A DNA stretch of 64,000 nucleotides from Chlorocebus sabaeus (lineage: Eukaryota > Chordata > Mammalia > Primates > Cercopithecidae), in assembly GCF_047675955.1 (NCBI RefSeq), contig NC_132916.1, positions 69,929,481 through 69,993,480 on the forward strand, written 5' to 3'. This document shows positions 46,862-59,021 of this stretch, piece by piece. The notes under the pieces were generated by a model, which was given only the letters and a program-made list of their open reading frames with translations, was not told the DNA's origin and did not search any database. Within the stretch, counting starts at the first letter, position 1. Each line of letters begins with the position of its first letter. A program made the translations under genes and the position numbers.

Positions 46862-47254
46862 CTCTGTTATCAGTCAGCATACTTCGGCTTATGCTATGGT
46901 AACAAGCAAACCCTACATCTCAGTGCCTTATGTTGGTAAGGTTTTGTTGCTTGTATACTTTACATGTTGTCTCTGGCTGTATTCACTGTTACATCTTTAC
47001 TGAAGGACTTGGGCTGAAGGAGCAGCTCCTGTTTGAGTTGTGCTGCTCTCATGGCCAAGGGAGAAAGAAATATGGCTTGACACCATGATAGCTCTTTGCA
47101 CTGCCACTCCAATGTGGCATCAGTTATTCTGCTTATACTTTATTGGCCAAGGTAGATCACAGGGCTGCAATTGATGCCAATAGGTAGGAGGTGTATCTTT
47201 TTACAAAAAAGGCCAAGGAGTATTTAAAAATAGTAATATACTTACCACAACCCC
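46862..47254 (-). mobile_element. MaLR MLT1-type LTR, antisense
   Basis: The plus strand begins 'cagtcagcatacttcggctt...ggtaacaagcaaaccctacatctcagtgcctta' and contains 'gctgaaggagcagctcctg' and 'ttattggccaaggtagatcaca'. Reversed, these are the MLT1 blocks 'ttggccaat', 'gctgctccgtcagcc' and the terminal 'ctgactgata'. Confidence 0.68.
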
Positions 47255-47354
47255 TCTCTGTAGCCTATTCTCCACAATGTAATCAGAGATGTGCTTAAAA
47301 TAAAATTGAATTATGTCACTTCTCTCCTTCAAAAAACCTTCAAAAGTTCAATGC
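47255..47354 (+). mobile_element. L2 LINE piece
   Basis: 'tagcctattctccacaatgtaatcagagatgtgcttaaaataaaat' and 'tgtcacttctctccttcaaaaaacc' are L2 landmarks, collinear with the pieces at 46755 and 47956. Confidence 0.68.
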
Positions 47355-47955
47355 TGTATTGGTCAGAGTTCTCCAGAGAAACAGAATCATGGGGTTCTGC
47401 TTGTGTATAAAGATAGATGATAGATGATAGATAGATAGATAGATAGATTTCTTATAAGGAGTCGGCTCCCACAGTTATGGAGGCTGTCAAGCCCTAAGAT
47501 CTGCAGAGTGAATGAGAAGACTGGAGATCCAAGAGAGCCAATAGTTTAGTTATGAAGGTCTGAGAATCAGGACAGCTGGTTGTGTAGTTCTGTTAATAGT
47601 TTGAAGCTGAGCAGGCTCAAGACCCATGAAGAACCAAGGTTTTTTTCTTGAAAAAAAACTTGAACAGTTACACTGTTCAAGTCTGAAAGCAGGAAAATGT
47701 CCCAATTTAAATATCATCAGGAAGAAAGAATCCTCTTTTACTTGGGGAAGGGTCAGGCTTTTCACTCTATTCAGGGCTTCAACTGATTAGATGAGGCCCA
47801 CCCACATTGGGGAGAGCAATCTGCTTAATTAGTTTACCAACTAAATGTCAATCTCATTCAAAAACACCCTCATAGAAGCACTCCAAATAATGTTTTACCA
47901 GATAGCTGGGCATCCTGTGGCCCAGTCAATTGACACATAAAATTAACCATTATAA
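47355..47955 (-). mobile_element. ERVL/MLT2-type LTR inside L2, antisense
   Basis: The plus strand starts 'tattggtcagagttctccagagaaacagaatca' and ends 'caattgacacataaaattaaccatt'. It contains a (GATA)n run at about 47412-47447 and two adjacent hairpins at 47638-47684. Same family as 46320-46754 but longer. Frame 47550-47765 is within it. Confidence 0.72.
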
Positions 47956-48520
47956 ATCCATTTTTATATGGATTCCCAACACACTTGATTGTAAATTCAA
48001 ACTCCTACCCATGATCCATAAGGTCATATTCCTCCAAGCCTCACCTCAGGCCATATTCCCACATGCTTGTTGTATGGTAACCACAGCACTGGTCTGACTG
48101 CTCCTGAAACTCATCAAAATCTTGGCCGCTGCATTATTTTTATATTCACTGACCTCCTAGGCTGGAATCACTCTTTCTCTGCACCCCCCCGCCCCCCCGG
48201 TGTTTCACATGTCATGACTGGATCTTTCCCACTTTTCTAGCCTCAATTTAAATGCCTTCTCCTTGGAGATACCTCCCTTGAGTACCAATGCTTCTTTCAT
48301 TTCTACTTTCTTTCATTAACCCATTGTCTCTGGTCAAGTACCTTGGTTATGTTTCAATAGCCATTCTTAATTATCTAAAATTACTTATTGTCTCTTTCCT
48401 TTACTCAATGTAAGTGCCAAGACAGTTATACTTATGTCTGTTTTTCTCACTAATGCCTATCTACCCCAATATAGCTCATGATACATCATAAGCATTCCAT
48501 AAACATGTAGTAAATAAATG
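47956..48520 (+). mobile_element. L2 LINE, 3' portion
   Basis: 'ttctagcctcaatttaaatgccttctccttggagatacctccc' and the 3' part 'taagtgccaagacagttatacttatgtctg...catgtagtaaataaatg' are L2. It includes the C7GC7 run at 48184-48198. Confidence 0.75.
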
Positions 48521-50465
48521 AAAAATTGAATGGGCTGTGAGAACTCAGAAATGAGTAAGGCAAATCCATTGGGTCTAAGTATGATTGCAGCTCAATCTAA
48601 ATGAAAGATTTTTCTAAATAGAAAATAATTAACTACCTTTATAGTTCTCCATAAAAACACTTTTAAAAACGTCTAGTTGATGCCAAGAGTTCTTGAGGTT
48701 TATGTGACTATTTATTCTTTAGTTATAATGCAAGGCCAGAAAGGTTGAATGACTATCCTGTAATATAATCCAAAGGTTTCTTTAATTCTGACTGATTATG
48801 TTTGTACAAGTAAATATACTGACTTCATTTTGATAGAGGGCCCTAAATTCTAGATTTCCTATTTGATGGTTTATTTTGCCTAGTGTTGGATTGGGTTAGA
48901 AATATTGTAAGACTCCTCTGAGTTTTATTCATCCAAAAGGCCATTATCATACACAAAGATTGATCTCCAAACCTCAGCTTCCTCAGATATAAGATAGCAA
49001 TGACAATATCTCCTTTCCAATGTGTCTAGCACAGGTCTTAGCCCACATAAAATCTCAGTGGGCTGCAACTGTTGTTAGTGTATAGGTGGTAAGATGAGAA
49101 GCCTTGGTAGGTCAGCCCAGAAATGAAGAAGAATTAGTTGGGATTCGACTAAGAAACCTGGGTTGCTCTGGTCACGGGACAGACAGAATTCAAGACAGGC
49201 TCACCACACGTTTGCAGGAACAAAGCTTTAAAGCCCATCAGGACTGGAGAGAGCAAGATAGAGCAAATATTCAGAAGAAACTATATTAGTGTTTAAAATA
49301 CAAGGACAGGGACTCCAGAAAGAGAAGAAACATCCAGTACTTAGATAGCTAAGGATCCAGGGCACAGGATAATCCGTAAGTCTCATGCAAAGTTCCTGAA
49401 ACCTTGTCTGATAATTATCAGCTGGCTCAGACCAAGGGACCTCAGTGATAGAAATTGAGGTTTCAGTGGCAAGGACATCCGAAGTAATCAGAGTCATAGG
49501 GGAAGGCTCAAGTATTATGAGACTCTCTGCATGTTGAAATAAGAGGTCGTCATGGAGGTGATAATACCTTGGCTTTATAGCACTAACATAATGTCCTATT
49601 ATCTAAGCAATAATACTTTGACCCATGAAGGATGTAGTATGTATATGGAGTAACTTGATGTATGTGATAACTAAAGTCAAGAATAGTTTAATCACATAAT
49701 TCACCCATGAAGCTGGAGTGGGAGCATTGCATATGCCTTTTTATGTCCAGCCCAGAATTTTACCTTTCATAGTAGGGACTCACAATCAATAAATATCAAA
49801 AGTATACAATGGATACTTGAAAACTCCACCTTCCTAGAAAGATCTGTGTCTATTTTGGTTGGATGCCTAGTGTAGCCTTAGGGAATCTAGTCAGGAAAGG
49901 ACCAGCCATGATTCTGGACTGGACACCAATAATAAAACATATTTTTGTAAATAAAATGAGTGCATAGTTCTTTTCCTTTTATATAGTGAATATAAACTAT
50001 GTTGGCTGTTCAGTTTTTATTCTTATTCCCACTTGTGAATTGATTCTGTGTTCCCTTTTATGACTGATTTTATAATGATCTCCAAGTGACATATGTTATT
50101 CTTATGTACAAGTGGAATAGGTAGCTGCCCACCAAGTACAATTTGAAAATCCAATAATCCAGATCTCCCACTATCTCACCTCGTCACCTCCACTGATTAG
50201 TCTAGACATCAAAGTGAGGTGCTGCTGAGGCTTCTGTGTGATTACAGATGTCACCTGGGAAGGAAATGTGTGGAGTCCTCATTAGTCATTAACACCATCT
50301 CAGATAACCATCAGGGTGAAAAAATGACAGTGTGATGGCTTTTTGTATCTATTTTTTGTTTTTATTTTTATTTTTATTTTTTCTAACTCTGAGCATTTGC
50401 TCCTTAAAGAATAGCTATGAATAAAGAAGTTTCTATTCGAAAAAGCTCATTCTACAAACTTTAGA
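48521..50465. other. Unassigned sequence
   Basis: No named repeat. Frames 49104-49289 (plus) and 49228-49497 (minus) overlap and are unrecognised. A (TTTTA)n run sits near 50345-50380. Confidence 0.45.
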
Positions 50466-50641
50466 TTGTGGTTCTCAACTATGGTGGCACTTTAAAATAA
50501 GCTGGGAAGATTTTTAAATCCTTGCACCAAATCTGTACCCCAACAGTATGTGTGAATCGCTGGAAGCAGTACCTTGGAGCCAGCGCTTTTTATAAAGCTC
50601 CCCAGGTGATTCCATTGGGAAGCCAAGGTTGATAACCACTT
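50466..50641 (+). mobile_element. hAT-Charlie MITE (MER5/MER58-like)
   Basis: Starts 'ttgtggttctcaac' and ends 'aagccaaggttgataaccact', with 'aaagctccccaggtgattcc' before the right terminus. Flanks actttaga and tctttgga agree at 6 of 8 positions, fitting the 8-bp hAT duplication. Confidence 0.8.
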
Positions 50642-51034
50642 CTTTGGATGTCCTCCAGCATGAATAGGATACTAACATGAAGCATTTGTAAAGGGTATTT
50701 ACCTTCATAGTAGAATTAAAAGATTGAGTAAACCATTTAAAACATAGATTAAAATACATCATAATCTTTAATTCAGGATACATGGAGACTGGGGATTAGG
50801 GGTAAGGGGCAATCCTTTACCTCTGTGTGGTCATAATACTTATCTTTAGTAAACTTGTTAATTGTGAAAAGAGAAAAAGGACCAAAAGGAGTAGAAAAAT
50901 ACATATAGTGGTGTTGATAAGAATAAATAGTTTTGAGCAATAAGATCTTATATCGAATCTTATTTTTCTCATATGACTAAAATACAAAATTGACAATGGA
51001 ATAATGATTGCATTTACATTGTAGTACTTCACAC
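50642..51034. other. Unassigned sequence
   Basis: AT-rich. The minus-strand frame 50817-51113 runs into the old L1. Nothing else seen. Confidence 0.4.
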
Positions 51035-51440
51035 TTTTTGAAATTAAAATATAATGTACATGCTGCAAAATAGACTCTTTTTGGTGTCTAGTTCTGCAAG
51101 TTTTCACAAACACAGTTTTGTAACTACTATATAGTAGTTACCCCCTTAAAAATTACCAAATTCCTATTTGTAATCAACCTCTCTCCTCTACCCTTAGACC
51201 CTGCCAATCACTGATTTCTTTTTTTTTTTTTTTTTTCTTTTTTAGAGACGGGATCTTGCTATGTTGCTTAGCCTGGCCTTGAACTCCTGGACCCATAAAG
51301 TCTTCCTGTCTCAGCCTCCAGAGTAGCTGGGACTATTAGGTGCACACCACTGTACTCTGACCTCTTTTCTATTCTTCTGGTTTTGCCTTTTCTGAATGTA
51401 TTGTAAACAAAGTCATGCAGTTTCGTTGTCGTTTTAATAG
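51035..51440 (-). mobile_element. Old L1M 3' end, antisense, split by Alu monomer
   Basis: 'catgctgcaaaatagactctttttggtgtctagttctgcaagtttt', 'ctaccctt...cctgccaatcactgattt', then after the SINE 'ggttttgccttttctgaatgtattgtaaacaaagtcatgcag' are reverse-strand ancient L1 3' landmarks. Confidence 0.68.
51218..51360 (-). mobile_element. Free left Alu monomer (FLAM-like), antisense
   Basis: T-rich tail then 'tagagacgggatcttgctatgttgc', 'gccttgaactcctgg', 'cagcctccagagtagctggg', 'gtgcacaccactgtactc'. One monomer only, about 145 bp, of the oldest Alu type. Confidence 0.8.
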
Positions 51441-52029
51441 TTATATTTTAATATGGCATAATTAATGTGTAGATTTTCTGCAATTTGGTCTGAAATGATT
51501 AGATATTCTTGCCTGAAAGAGAAACCTGTAATCCTTAACTAGGAAGAATTTACTTTGAGAGCTACCTGCACTGTAAACAAACATGCAGACCTGGGGGAGG
51601 TGAACTGCTTGGGAGGACAGAATTTACCAATTAAAAACAAGTTCAGTGATAGAAACATTGAGATTGATTCAGAAAAACACCAGTCACATAATTAAGCCTA
51701 AGGAAATAAAACACAAGATAGAGAAATTTTTTTTTTAACTAACAAAAAATAAATGCTTAATTTTCTTGCTAGAAAAGCAATATATAGTAAAAAAAAAAAA
51801 AAGTATAAGCAAAGGCAAGTAAGTAGAAGGACCTGTCCTCTCACCACCAATTAGAAATTATAGATTTTATGCACAATTTAAAAATATTTCACACATAGTA
51901 ATACGCTCACATTTATGTAAATATATAGAAAAAATACATATTTTTTCTTACAAAATGGATATTTTGCATGCTGTTTCATAAAATATATTTCTCTCAAAGC
52001 TTTTTACTAAATTATGAATTATGAATAGC
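51441..52029. other. Unassigned AT-rich sequence
   Basis: Short T- and A-runs near 51728 and 51789. No gene or named repeat. Confidence 0.4.
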
Positions 52030-52295
52030 TTCTGCCAACAGTACATGGTAATGGTTGAAAGTACAGGAGTTAAGAACATGGACTTTGAATCAGACAGATC
52101 TGACTATTATCCCAGGTCCTCTACTTATCAGATCTGTGACCTGGAGCAAAATACTAAAATTCTGCAAGCTTCATTTGTCTCACTTGCAAAATAAAGACAA
52201 TTATACCTAATTTGTAAGTGTGTTGTGAGTATTAAGATGAAACAATACATGTAAATGATTTAGTATACTGCCTGGAAAATAATAGTTATTCTACC
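52030..52295 (+). mobile_element. Near full-length MIR SINE
   Basis: Collinear with MIR from 'tggttgaaagtacaggagttaagaacatgg' (tRNA-like head) through 'gatctgtgacctggagcaaaa', 'tgagtattaagatgaaacaatacatg' to 'ctgcctggaaaataatagttattct'. The best-preserved MIR in the window. Confidence 0.88.
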
Positions 52296-55149
52296 GAGTT
52301 AGTGAACAGGAAAAGCTCAGGAAATACTGGAAATCAATGTTTTTTTGTTTTTTTGTTTTTTTTTGGAGAAGGAGTTCTCCCATATTCATTGCATATAATG
52401 TATTCATTCCAAGCCTGCAGCTGAAATTTTTCACAGACCCCTGACTTTTCTGTTCATTTTGAGGTAATTGAGTACTCCCTAAATCACTTTAAGTTGTAAA
52501 CATACTCTTATTCAGAAATTAGGTAGCCTATTCCCAGATAATAACCAAAATTCTCAATGTGATATAATGTCAGGTCTTCTCCCAGCCTCTGCTTGGGGTA
52601 GAAGACTTCAATGAAAAATGTAGTTATGATAACTTTTCTACTTCTGCATGGCAGTCTTCTTCCATTCCCTGGCTGACTACCCAATTTCTAACACTTTACT
52701 TGTTGCAGTTGGAGAGGGAGGAGTGATCATTATGCAGGGAAGGTCTTTCTGGAACTAGTGTTATACATAGGCCTGTGCTGTTGGTGCCAATGGGCAGGTG
52801 ACTGTCTTGGGGGCACTTTATTTGGCTTTTCAGAGGACTCTGCTGGGCCCTCTGTCCTGCAGCTCTCTTGACCCAAGTGAAAGCATCTCTATTTCTTAGA
52901 GGCCCTCAGGACTCTTTCTTTACCCCAGGAATCTGGCGCTCACCTCTGGGTTCTGGCTGCTTTTGTTTCTCTGCTCACTATGCAGTCACTTGGAATAGGC
53001 TCATGACGAATTCCTCTAATATGGAAAAGCCTTTCTCTCACTCCCGTCCATGAGAACCCTGGAGAATCCCTTGCCCCAACATAGTGGAATTGCAGGTCAC
53101 CTCAACATGGAAACATTCTTCTGACTCCATGACTAAAGCTGTTAGGAATGAAGAAATAAAATTTGTGTTATCCTAGTAGTGGGAAAATTAATCCCAGGTT
53201 GTTACTTGTTCATGACCCAAACAAGTAAAGAGCCAAATAAAATTTGTTGAATTTTCAACAAAACTGATCTGATTTCAAAAACCTTTCCATCATATTTTTC
53301 CTGTAAATGCATAGTCAGTGCTCAGTAAATAAATGCTGAATTTGCATCTATGGCCAGGAATATAGGAGCCCTGAGAAAAATAGGCAGGATCTATACAATT
53401 GAGTAGCAAATGATTTTTCTCAAATATTTGAGAGAACAACTTACTGTTCAGCCAAATTGTAATTGCAATCACGTCTTTTGAAAATTAGATTAGTCATGAT
53501 AATTTTTCTCTTCTTTTTTTCTGTATCAAACACTGAGCACTCATTAGCTATTATGGAGTAAATATTCACACTAAATGAAACACCAGTATTACATCCCAGC
53601 CACCTGACTCCTGATAATAAAGCACCATCCCTATCTTGAGAATATAACACTGTTATGTTAACAGTGTTAAATAAAACACAGCCTGCACTGATGCCATAGT
53701 GTTGGCTCAGATTCAATTTTGAACTACTCAATGTACCATGTTACATTTAATCACTGCTTATTTGAGTGATAGCATTTTTATCCTATGTCAAGCATTTTAT
53801 TCTTGACTTGCTATTTGACAGAACATTTGGTCAGTGGTGGACTGCTTTAGAGGTCTTACTTTTTTCTGTTTTCTCACTAAAGCACTCTCTCAGAAAGGCA
53901 TTTGAGAAAAAGATTTGGAGGTGGGCAGGGTCTTTCATTTGTCTTACAGTTTTATTACTCTGCCTCTCTTAGGCCTGGCTCACATCCAGTGTCTCAGAGC
54001 CTCTGTCTGCCAAGAAGCCAACCTCTTGGTTGGAAAGATAACCAAATCAGGAGACATTCGACTAAGGAGCTGGAAATAAAGAGATCAACAATAAACACGG
54101 TGCATTAAGTATTCTATTTCGTGACCCTAAGTAACAAACATGAAAAAAACTATATGCCTCACAAGGCTATAAAGGACTCAACTCAATGATGGCCTGGTAA
54201 AATCAGATTATTCTTTCTCACATTTCCCTTTAGAGGGTTGATTCTCAGAGATTCATCTAGCTGGTAAAGTGTTTGACAAATGCTTCAGCAAAACATTTTA
54301 AAAAGTGCTTTCCAAATCTACTTATCAAATATCATGAATCTAGAAAACCTTTCTAAATATAATGGCATCTTTCTACAAACTAGGTAGGGTTCTTTTGTTG
54401 CAAGAAATAAAAGCACAATAGGGACCAGCTGAAGCAAAAAGAGAAAGGACATCAGAAAGATATCCCAAAATGTATATAAACACCAAAGCATGTAATAGAA
54501 TCCAGATATACAGTCCACTGGGCTTCAGAAATGGGCCACAAAAATGGAGCCCTGTGGAAACTTGGGAAACCTTCCTTCTATATCTTCTGTTTGGGCTTTT
54601 CCTGTGAATGTAAATGTACTTTTATCTTACATTGTGCTGCCCCCAAATCCACATAGTGGAGTATAACTTTTAAAAAGAATCCATATATTATATGTCGTCA
54701 TTGAGGAACCCAGGAAGAGTCCCAGTCCTCAAATTCTCAACGCAGGGATCGCATGGCTCAGTGCAAATCATGCACCCATCCCAGGAATAATCTGTGGCCC
54801 TAGTGACTGAGTCATGCTACAAAAGTGCTGCTGTAGTTTAAGATCTATGGATTGAGATCATGGGGCAATTCCCAGAAAATTTGAGATATTTTCCTTGAAA
54901 CGCTTTGTGAGGTAGGGAAGTTTGGGGCTAAATGAAATATTGGCATCCTGTGTTTTCAACTTTTCAGATAGTGAATGCTAACATGTTAAAGTTTTAAACA
55001 GAGCTATGAAGATAAAAGAGTATATGAATGGATAAATGAGATAATTAAATATGTATAGCATTGCACTACATTAAAATGCTGGCTGAACTTATTTGGAAAA
55101 GAGACAACACAACAAAAAAGTTAAATGTTGACTCTGGAAATTTTTTGCC
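52296..55149. other. Unassigned sequence, 2.9 kb
   Basis: A T/G-rich run near 52342-52366, a perfect 10-bp-stem hairpin at 53646-53668 and a weak L2-like tail near 53310-53345. Frames 52868-53053, 53441-53731 and 53766-53972 are unrecognised. Confidence 0.45.
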
Positions 55150-55350
55150 TAAATTTGAAATTTGGTTCCACTATTTACAAGCAACGGGTCTGCTGTTTGC
55201 CCAAATTTCTTCATCCATATAAAGAGAATAAAAGAATTGCCCCTCTCTATGGGTTATTTTGTGATTAAAATTAATATACATGTAAAGTGTTTTGAACAAT
55301 ACCTGGTGCATAGGAACACTTTATTGTTAATTGCTGTCACTTTATTTTTT
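55150..55350 (+). mobile_element. MIR SINE
   Basis: 'aaatttggttccactatttacaagcaacgggt', 'caaatttcttcatccatataaagagaata', 'aatatacatgtaaagtgttttgaacaatacctggtgcatagg' follow MIR in order. Confidence 0.8.
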
Positions 55351-56499
55351 TTGGATATTCAATATGAGAAATCAGTTCAACTTGTATCTCACCCCACTGA
55401 GTTACTGTGAGATAATATAAAACCTGACTATTGCTGCATTAGTTTGGACTCAGTTTCTCACATGGGTAATACTGACTTTGGTGGCCTTTAGTGGGGACTT
55501 ATCAGACCACTCAAAGTCATTAAATTCTTTAATAAAGCAAATAGTGCAAAAATGAGTAATGTCCAATAGTCAAATAAGGTCTTGTATTCACTTTTAACTT
55601 CATGATTCTAGATGAATCTGCATGACATTGGGGTCCTTCTCTTTCACCCATCAAATATTGCCTCTCAAAATTATAGTCATTTTATGCACACATGAAATGA
55701 ACAGGCCTATAGGTTAGGAAATAATAATATACCATTGTTTTGAGCTTCATAAATATGCAGTTCAAATTTCATAGGCTCATGAATAAATGCAGGGACATGG
55801 ATTTAGCACATATTTCTTATTTAGTGTTTATGTGCTTGTCCATCTGTTGTTTGATCATTGCATTATAGAAGAGCATTTATACAGCTAAAAGAAAGACCAA
55901 TTTTACTTCCAAATCTGTTTTCACAAAACAGTAGATACATTTTCAAAGGCTCGTATATTATCATGGAAGGTTGTTGTGGGACAGGTAACCTACAAGAAAC
56001 AAATTCACTTTCTTTTTCTTCCTTCACTTTTTATTTCATTCATATACTCCCCTATAGACACACACACATACACACAACTTACACACTTCACACATGGGCA
56101 ATAAGAAGGTCCATGCTATTCTAGCTATCACTTAAAATTGAAGCAAAAAGCCATCTGCAGGTTGAAATGGTTATTAGGTTTAGCTGTGTCAACAAAACTT
56201 ACATAGTTATAAGAGTGTCCTGAATTCATTCCAACAATCTTGGAGCCATATTCTAAAAAAAGGGCATTAACAAGACAGACTTTGGCCAAAGAGGGACAGC
56301 AGTGCTGTTAAAGGCTCTGAAAATTACATATTTGAGAAATAATGAAAAGAACCAGAAATGCCTTAGGCTCTTGTGACTCAATACTTCTCAATGGTAAAAC
56401 CTCCTAATGCCTTTAAAAGTTACAAACCACTAGTCAAAGATTGCACATATATGCTGTAAAAATTAATTGTATTTAAATAGTATATAATTGTTTAAATTC
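55351..56499. other. Unassigned sequence
   Basis: A CA-rich stretch at 56057-56095. Frame 55858-56124 crosses it. Nothing else recognised. Confidence 0.45.
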
Positions 56500-57620
56500 T
56501 ATAAAAATAGTTATTCAATTAAACAGACGTTTATTCCATTATTTCACAAAGGATTATATTAGGTGCTGGGTGTTGTGAGTGAAGAGGATGGGCTTAGCTT
56601 TGGATGTGAAACATTTGAAGGGTTGTCAGGATAGTCATGTACAGCAGGCAATTAGACGCATTCTGGTCTGAGTCTGCATAGAGTAAGCAGGACTAAACGT
56701 GAATAGGTGTTAATATAATCTGTATAGAAATGATGATTAATGTAATCAGCATAGTGAAATGAAAGGGCCCAGGAATAGAATCGTGCTATTGAGGTTGCCT
56801 ACATTTTAAGGGAATCTGAACCTCCATGTCCTGCCCACCCTGCTTACTCCACTAACAGCCTGCCACGTGGTGGCTCTAGTCAATTTCAGTTGTGGGTGAG
56901 AGTAGGTAGGTGCCATTCTCCCATGGGCAACTTTAGAGACATGTGTGTGTTTCTGTGTGTTTTTTTTGTGTGTGTGTACAAGAAGGTGGAAGAGCAATGT
57001 TTTTCTGTTAAAAATTGTCAGGAAAGTAGAAGTTCCAGTAAGAACCAGAAAAGTAGAGGATCATGATGGACACCAAGGAGGAAGAACATTTCAAAAGCAG
57101 AGAATGATCAGCACCATTAGATGATATGGAGAGAAGGATAACAATGTAAAATGCAATTGACTTGGATAATTGTTATTGAAGTCATTCTAAGAAAAAGATA
57201 AAGTAGGGTGCTAAGTGAAGATTTCATTTTCAAAGTATTGGAAAGTAAACTGAAATAGAGGGTGATGGCTGTTACGAAGTAAAGTCTTTGAGCATAGCCT
57301 ATTATTTTAGGAAGTCTCTTATTAAAGGGGAAAAGAAGATGAGATAGTAGCTTAATGCAGAGGCAGGATCAAGAAAGTAATTTGTTTTAAGATAGGGAAT
57401 ATATAAACGTGTTTATAATCAGAAGAGAAGAAACAAAAGGAAAGTGATGGATTGAGGATGAGGAAACAGGGATGACTGATGGAGCAAATTCCAGAGGACA
57501 GAAGGATGAAAGTCATCAAGATAACAAGTGGAATAATTATTTTACATAAAGACAAAGTAATTCATCCTCTGAGACAGGATGAACAGTGGAAAGTATCGGT
57601 ACCAGTCAGAGGAAATCCAA
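56500..57620 (-). mobile_element. L2 LINE, antisense, ~1.1 kb
   Basis: Purine-rich on the plus strand. It starts with the reversed tail 'ttaaacagacgtttattccattatttcac', then 'caggcaattagacgcattctggtctgagtctg' and long 'agaaccagaaaagtagagga' and 'gaagaggatgagg'-style text matching the reverse of the L2 coding region. Alignment probably has gaps. Confidence 0.55.
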
Positions 57621-58865
57621 AGTGAAGAGGAGGATAATTAAAGTAGCTGATTCTAAGAGTCTCATGGAAATGCACCCAGCGTTGGGTGCAGTGTTTACCC
57701 TTCAGCCTAGACAGGGGATATCAGCCTGATCAGAGACTCAGAGAACTGTGGGTTTGATGAGAATTATATCTGAGCCATATCAGCATCAAGCAGAACGTAT
57801 ATGGCTATGTAAGTCAATACTTTTGTTACCCAGAAAGACTTCAAGACCAGGTCAAGATCTGAGCCTTGTAAGTATCATTGGTTCAGTGCTGGCCAATCTT
57901 CCTTCTCCTAAATCTGCATTGCAGGGCCCAACATTTCTCCCATCATGGCTGCTCTCCATTGACTTTCCACAAGCAGTTCTGACCAAGGTCTGCTGAGGTG
58001 GCTTCTACTCTTTAAAGACAGCAATGCTTCCAACTCTTTTCAGAGGCTGTTGAGAGGAGTGACCACAGTCTGAGAAGACAACTGGGGATGCAAAGTGAAT
58101 ATAAACGACAACTGGAACAAGCTGAGTTTGAAATTAATTTATACTTCAGTGATAAAGTGAAGAAGGTAAAGCTGTTATATACATTTGGTAAAGACTGGGT
58201 AATTATAAACAAATTAGAAGTTCCTGTTGGTATCATGAGTCAGAAAAGATTGTCAAACCTAATTATGAGAAGCCCATGATAATGAATTAATCAATATTTA
58301 GATTTGCTTCTAAATTTTTACCTTTTTATGTTATGTAACACTTCATCATCTAGATAGTCTAAATTTTATCCTTGAGTTAAGTCAGGTCCCTTGCAAGTTG
58401 CATCTTATTGCCAAGAATCACTTTTACTGGACTGTGCTTTGGTATTTTGCATTGAGATACTATAAAGAGATTTATGAAATACTCTCTTTTATCTCTTGTA
58501 GGAATATTGTTGAAGGTATTACTCACCACAGCAGGCTGCCTCTTTTGTGCAGGCCTATGAGAGTACTTTCTCTTTGTTCTCAGACATGAACTTGAATTTC
58601 TTCTGAACAACTGGAACATTTTGATTCTATAGGCATTGGCGATACTGTAATTGATTGCAATTCCTTTTTTTGCTTTGGTCGTGTATCTACTGAGAATGGT
58701 TTTAGCTACAATTACTTACAATAACCAAGGTAAGTGAGTTTTTAATTTTTTTTGTAGCAAGAAAGTCTAAAAGTAACTGACTGCTGGGGTTAGTTCAACA
58801 TCTCATATGAGGACAAACGTCTCTGAATTTCTCTCAGACACAGGATGGCTGCTGCAGCTTCAGAT
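57621..58865. other. Unassigned sequence
   Basis: Frames 57748-57996 and 58088-58279 (plus) and 58012-58236 and 58377-58619 (minus) overlap on opposite strands and are unrecognised. Confidence 0.4.
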
Positions 58866-59021
58866 ATAATTCTCAAACTTCAGTGTGCAACAGAAACACC
58901 TGGGGAGTGGAGGAAGTGCCCAGAGGCCCAAGCTCCTTGAAAGAGAATAGGGCCTGTGCTTCTTATATGTTTATCGGGTTCCTAGATGATTCCACTATTG
59001 ACCCAAGCTTGAGAACCACTG
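58866..59021 (+). mobile_element. hAT-Charlie MITE (MER5-like)
   Basis: 'taattctcaaacttcagtgtgcaacagaaacacctgggga' at the left and 'cttgagaaccactg' at the right are Charlie-type ends. Confidence 0.78.
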
